In this document: positions 11,994 to 13,079 of the stretch, piece after piece
How positions within the stretch are numbered: the first letter of the stretch is position 1
How the letters are laid out: each line of letters starts with the position of its first letter
DNA from: Rickettsiales bacterium
GTDB lineage: Bacteria; Pseudomonadota; Alphaproteobacteria; Rickettsiales; UBA8987
Reading direction: 5' to 3'
Length of the DNA stretch: 13,079 nt
NCBI GenBank assembly: GCA_028282625.1
Contig: JANQHP010000004.1
Location: forward strand, 1-13,079
Notes under the pieces: model-generated
The model's database searches: none
What the model was told of the DNA's origin: nothing
What the model saw: only the letters and a program-made list of their open reading frames with translations
Translations under genes and position numbers: made by a program

Positions 11994-12392
11994 CTAGTCG
12001 TCAACCACCACGTTGTCTTCCGCAAAGGAAAGCTCTTCTGCCACGGCCGCATCACCTTCAGCATCCTCGTCTGCCAACGCATCTTCCTCACCTGCTACTT
12101 CCACCAAAGCGGCTTCTGAAAGCTCGGCTTCCTCTTCCACCACGTCTTCGCTAAACTCTTCGGCTAAACGCTCGGTCTGGAAAGATTTCTCCAACCCTTC
12201 ACGCAAATCCTGCACATCCACATTGCCTTGGGCAATCTCACGTAAGGCAATCACCGTATTTTTCTCCCCATTACGCTCAATGGTTAACGGCGAGCCAGAA
12301 GCAATATCCTTCGCGCGCTGGCTGGCAATCGCTACCAACTCAAAGCGGTCTTCCACCTTCTCAATACAATCTTCTACGGTAATACGCGCCAT
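11994..12392 (-). CDS. rpoZ: RNA polymerase omega subunit (132 aa)
   Basis: Smallest core subunit of RNA polymerase; it chaperones the beta' subunit, and in E. coli contributes to a (p)ppGpp site. MARITVEDCIEKVEDRFELVAIASQRAKDI is the invariant N-terminal part, and VIALREIAQGNV is the second conserved helix. E. coli omega has about 90 residues; here an extra C-terminal region of some 45 residues is extremely acidic (Glu/Asp/Ala/Val only), a trait seen in alphaproteobacteria. The ATG at 12392 has GAGGAGAG just upstream. It is followed by rpmE in the same direction and divergent from the membrane fusion protein. A perfect palindrome AACACTTGTGTT lies about 85 bases upstream (12475-12486) and could be a control site. 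Confidence 0.96.
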   Translation of the reverse strand: MARITVEDCIEKVEDRFELVAIASQRAKDIASGSPLTIERNGEKNTVIALREIAQGNVDVQDLREGLEKSFQTERLAEEFSEDVVEEEAELSEAALVEVAGEEDALADEDAEGDAAVAEELSFAEDNVVVDD

Positions 12393-12604
12393 ATGCGTCT
12401 CTCCTCATGCGTCTTCGTGGCTTTTGAAGGCCTAACCTTAAAAAGGGGAGGATCTCTACCACCAGATCGGCACGAACACAAGTGTTTTCTTGCCTTTGCA
12501 GAAGGGGGCCACGCAAAACCCATGCTTGCATCCAGCCAAAAGCCCGGGTAAAACCACACACCAATCACCTTGTTGTCTTTAAAAAACCCCGGCCTTGCAA
12601 ATCC

Positions 12605-13079
12605 GTGCGCGCGTTACCCACACCATCGATTCCAACCTCATGGAAAGACCAGGCAAACCGATTCTTGCCCAAAGAGCCGGGTCCACGGCTGTCCGTGATC
12701 CTTGGCACCTTGCTTTTGCTTTGGTTTGCCTCGGGCATCTTTCAAAGCGAGGAGGCAAGCACCACCGCCAGTGCCCCCAAAACCCTGCAGCAGGTGCAGA
12801 TTGTCCCTTTAGGCCAGCTGGCAACAGACTATACCCAGCATTTAGAGCTTTATGGTGTGAGCGCACCCTACAAACGCGTGGATCTTTACGCCGAAGTGAC
12901 CGGGCGCGTGCAACATATTTTAAACCAGGAAGGCAAAGCCGTCACTGCCGGCCAAACCCTGCTAGAGCTGGAGCCACGCGACCGCCCTGCGCTGCTTGCG
13001 CGCGCCAAAGCCCAGGTGCAGCAGCGTGATATCGAATACCAAGCCGCCACGCAACTCGCACAAAAAGGCTACCGGGCCG
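12605..13079 (+). CDS. HlyD/AcrA-type membrane fusion protein, N-terminal part
   Basis: Periplasmic adaptor of a tripartite efflux pump (RND type most likely), cut by the window edge. One frame stays open to 13079. A short basic segment (NRFLPKEPGPR) precedes a single transmembrane anchor (LSVILGTLLLLWFASGIF), and then the family's beta-barrel/lipoyl start: VQIVPLGQ, LELYGVSAPYKRVDLYAEVTGRV, and EGKAVTAGQTLLELEPRDR. A helical hairpin (RAKAQVQQRDIEYQAATQLAQKG) follows. No ATG lies in frame. The GTG at 12605 is listed only as an outer limit, while the ATG at 12641 is one frame off. A TTG or GTG start, or a frameshift, is needed. Its partner channel could be the TolC-family protein at 9763, although four genes lie between. 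Confidence 0.82.
   Translation, partial: MRALPTPSIPTSWKDQANRFLPKEPGPRLSVILGTLLLLWFASGIFQSEEASTTASAPKTLQQVQIVPLGQLATDYTQHLELYGVSAPYKRVDLYAEVTGRVQHILNQEGKAVTAGQTLLELEPRDRPALLARAKAQVQQRDIEYQAATQLAQKGYRA

Noticed and set aside
12595..13029. 144-residue plus-strand frame starting at 12595.
   Set aside because: It is in the wrong frame relative to the recognisable membrane fusion protein and has a low-complexity Arg/Ala composition.

Overview
The window most likely comes from an alphaproteobacterial chromosome. Three things point there: an omega subunit (rpoZ) with a long acidic tail, an L31 protein of the non-zinc alphaproteobacterial kind, and a LuxR/LuxI pair. I cannot name the genus. Two base-composition zones are visible. 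Roughly 230-6550 is AT-rich and looks acquired; about 7500-8300 and 9700-13079 are GC-richer and carry ordinary envelope and housekeeping genes.

Left part (1-4480): a truncated gene at the left edge has a promoter that looks response-regulator-controlled. It is followed by the decayed C-terminal end of a P4-type tyrosine recombinase. Then comes a quorum-sensing cassette: an acyl-homoserine-lactone synthase (luxI) followed by two small paralogous helical proteins in one minus-strand operon, a LuxR receptor, a divergent small XRE regulator and a phytanoyl-CoA-dioxygenase-like (PhyH) enzyme. Two 20-bp palindromes sharing both half-sites (ACCTATnC and GGATAGnT) lie upstream of luxI and upstream of phyH, each right after the preceding stop codon. 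I read them as the boxes for this LuxR, which would make luxI with its two followers and phyH the local regulon.

Middle part (4482-6658): an intact tRNA-Leu(UAA) and a displaced copy of its 3' two-thirds form direct repeats with 39 identical bases. They bracket a 2.1-kb insert holding only an XRE regulator with a strong promoter and nested inverted repeats, and a convergent TIR-domain protein with a novel-looking C-terminal domain. This is the layout of a tRNA-targeted integrative element (or what remains of one), with no integrase of its own and probable defence or NAD-related cargo.

Right part (6660-13079): an unknown 149-residue protein with a strong terminator and a structured leader; a BON-domain lipoprotein; a calcineurin-type metallophosphoesterase; a TolC-family outer-membrane channel; a minus-strand rpoZ-rpmE-rnhA group; and the start of a divergent HlyD/AcrA-type membrane fusion protein that probably works in efflux, perhaps with the TolC-family channel. 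No CRISPR array, rRNA or insertion sequence was seen.
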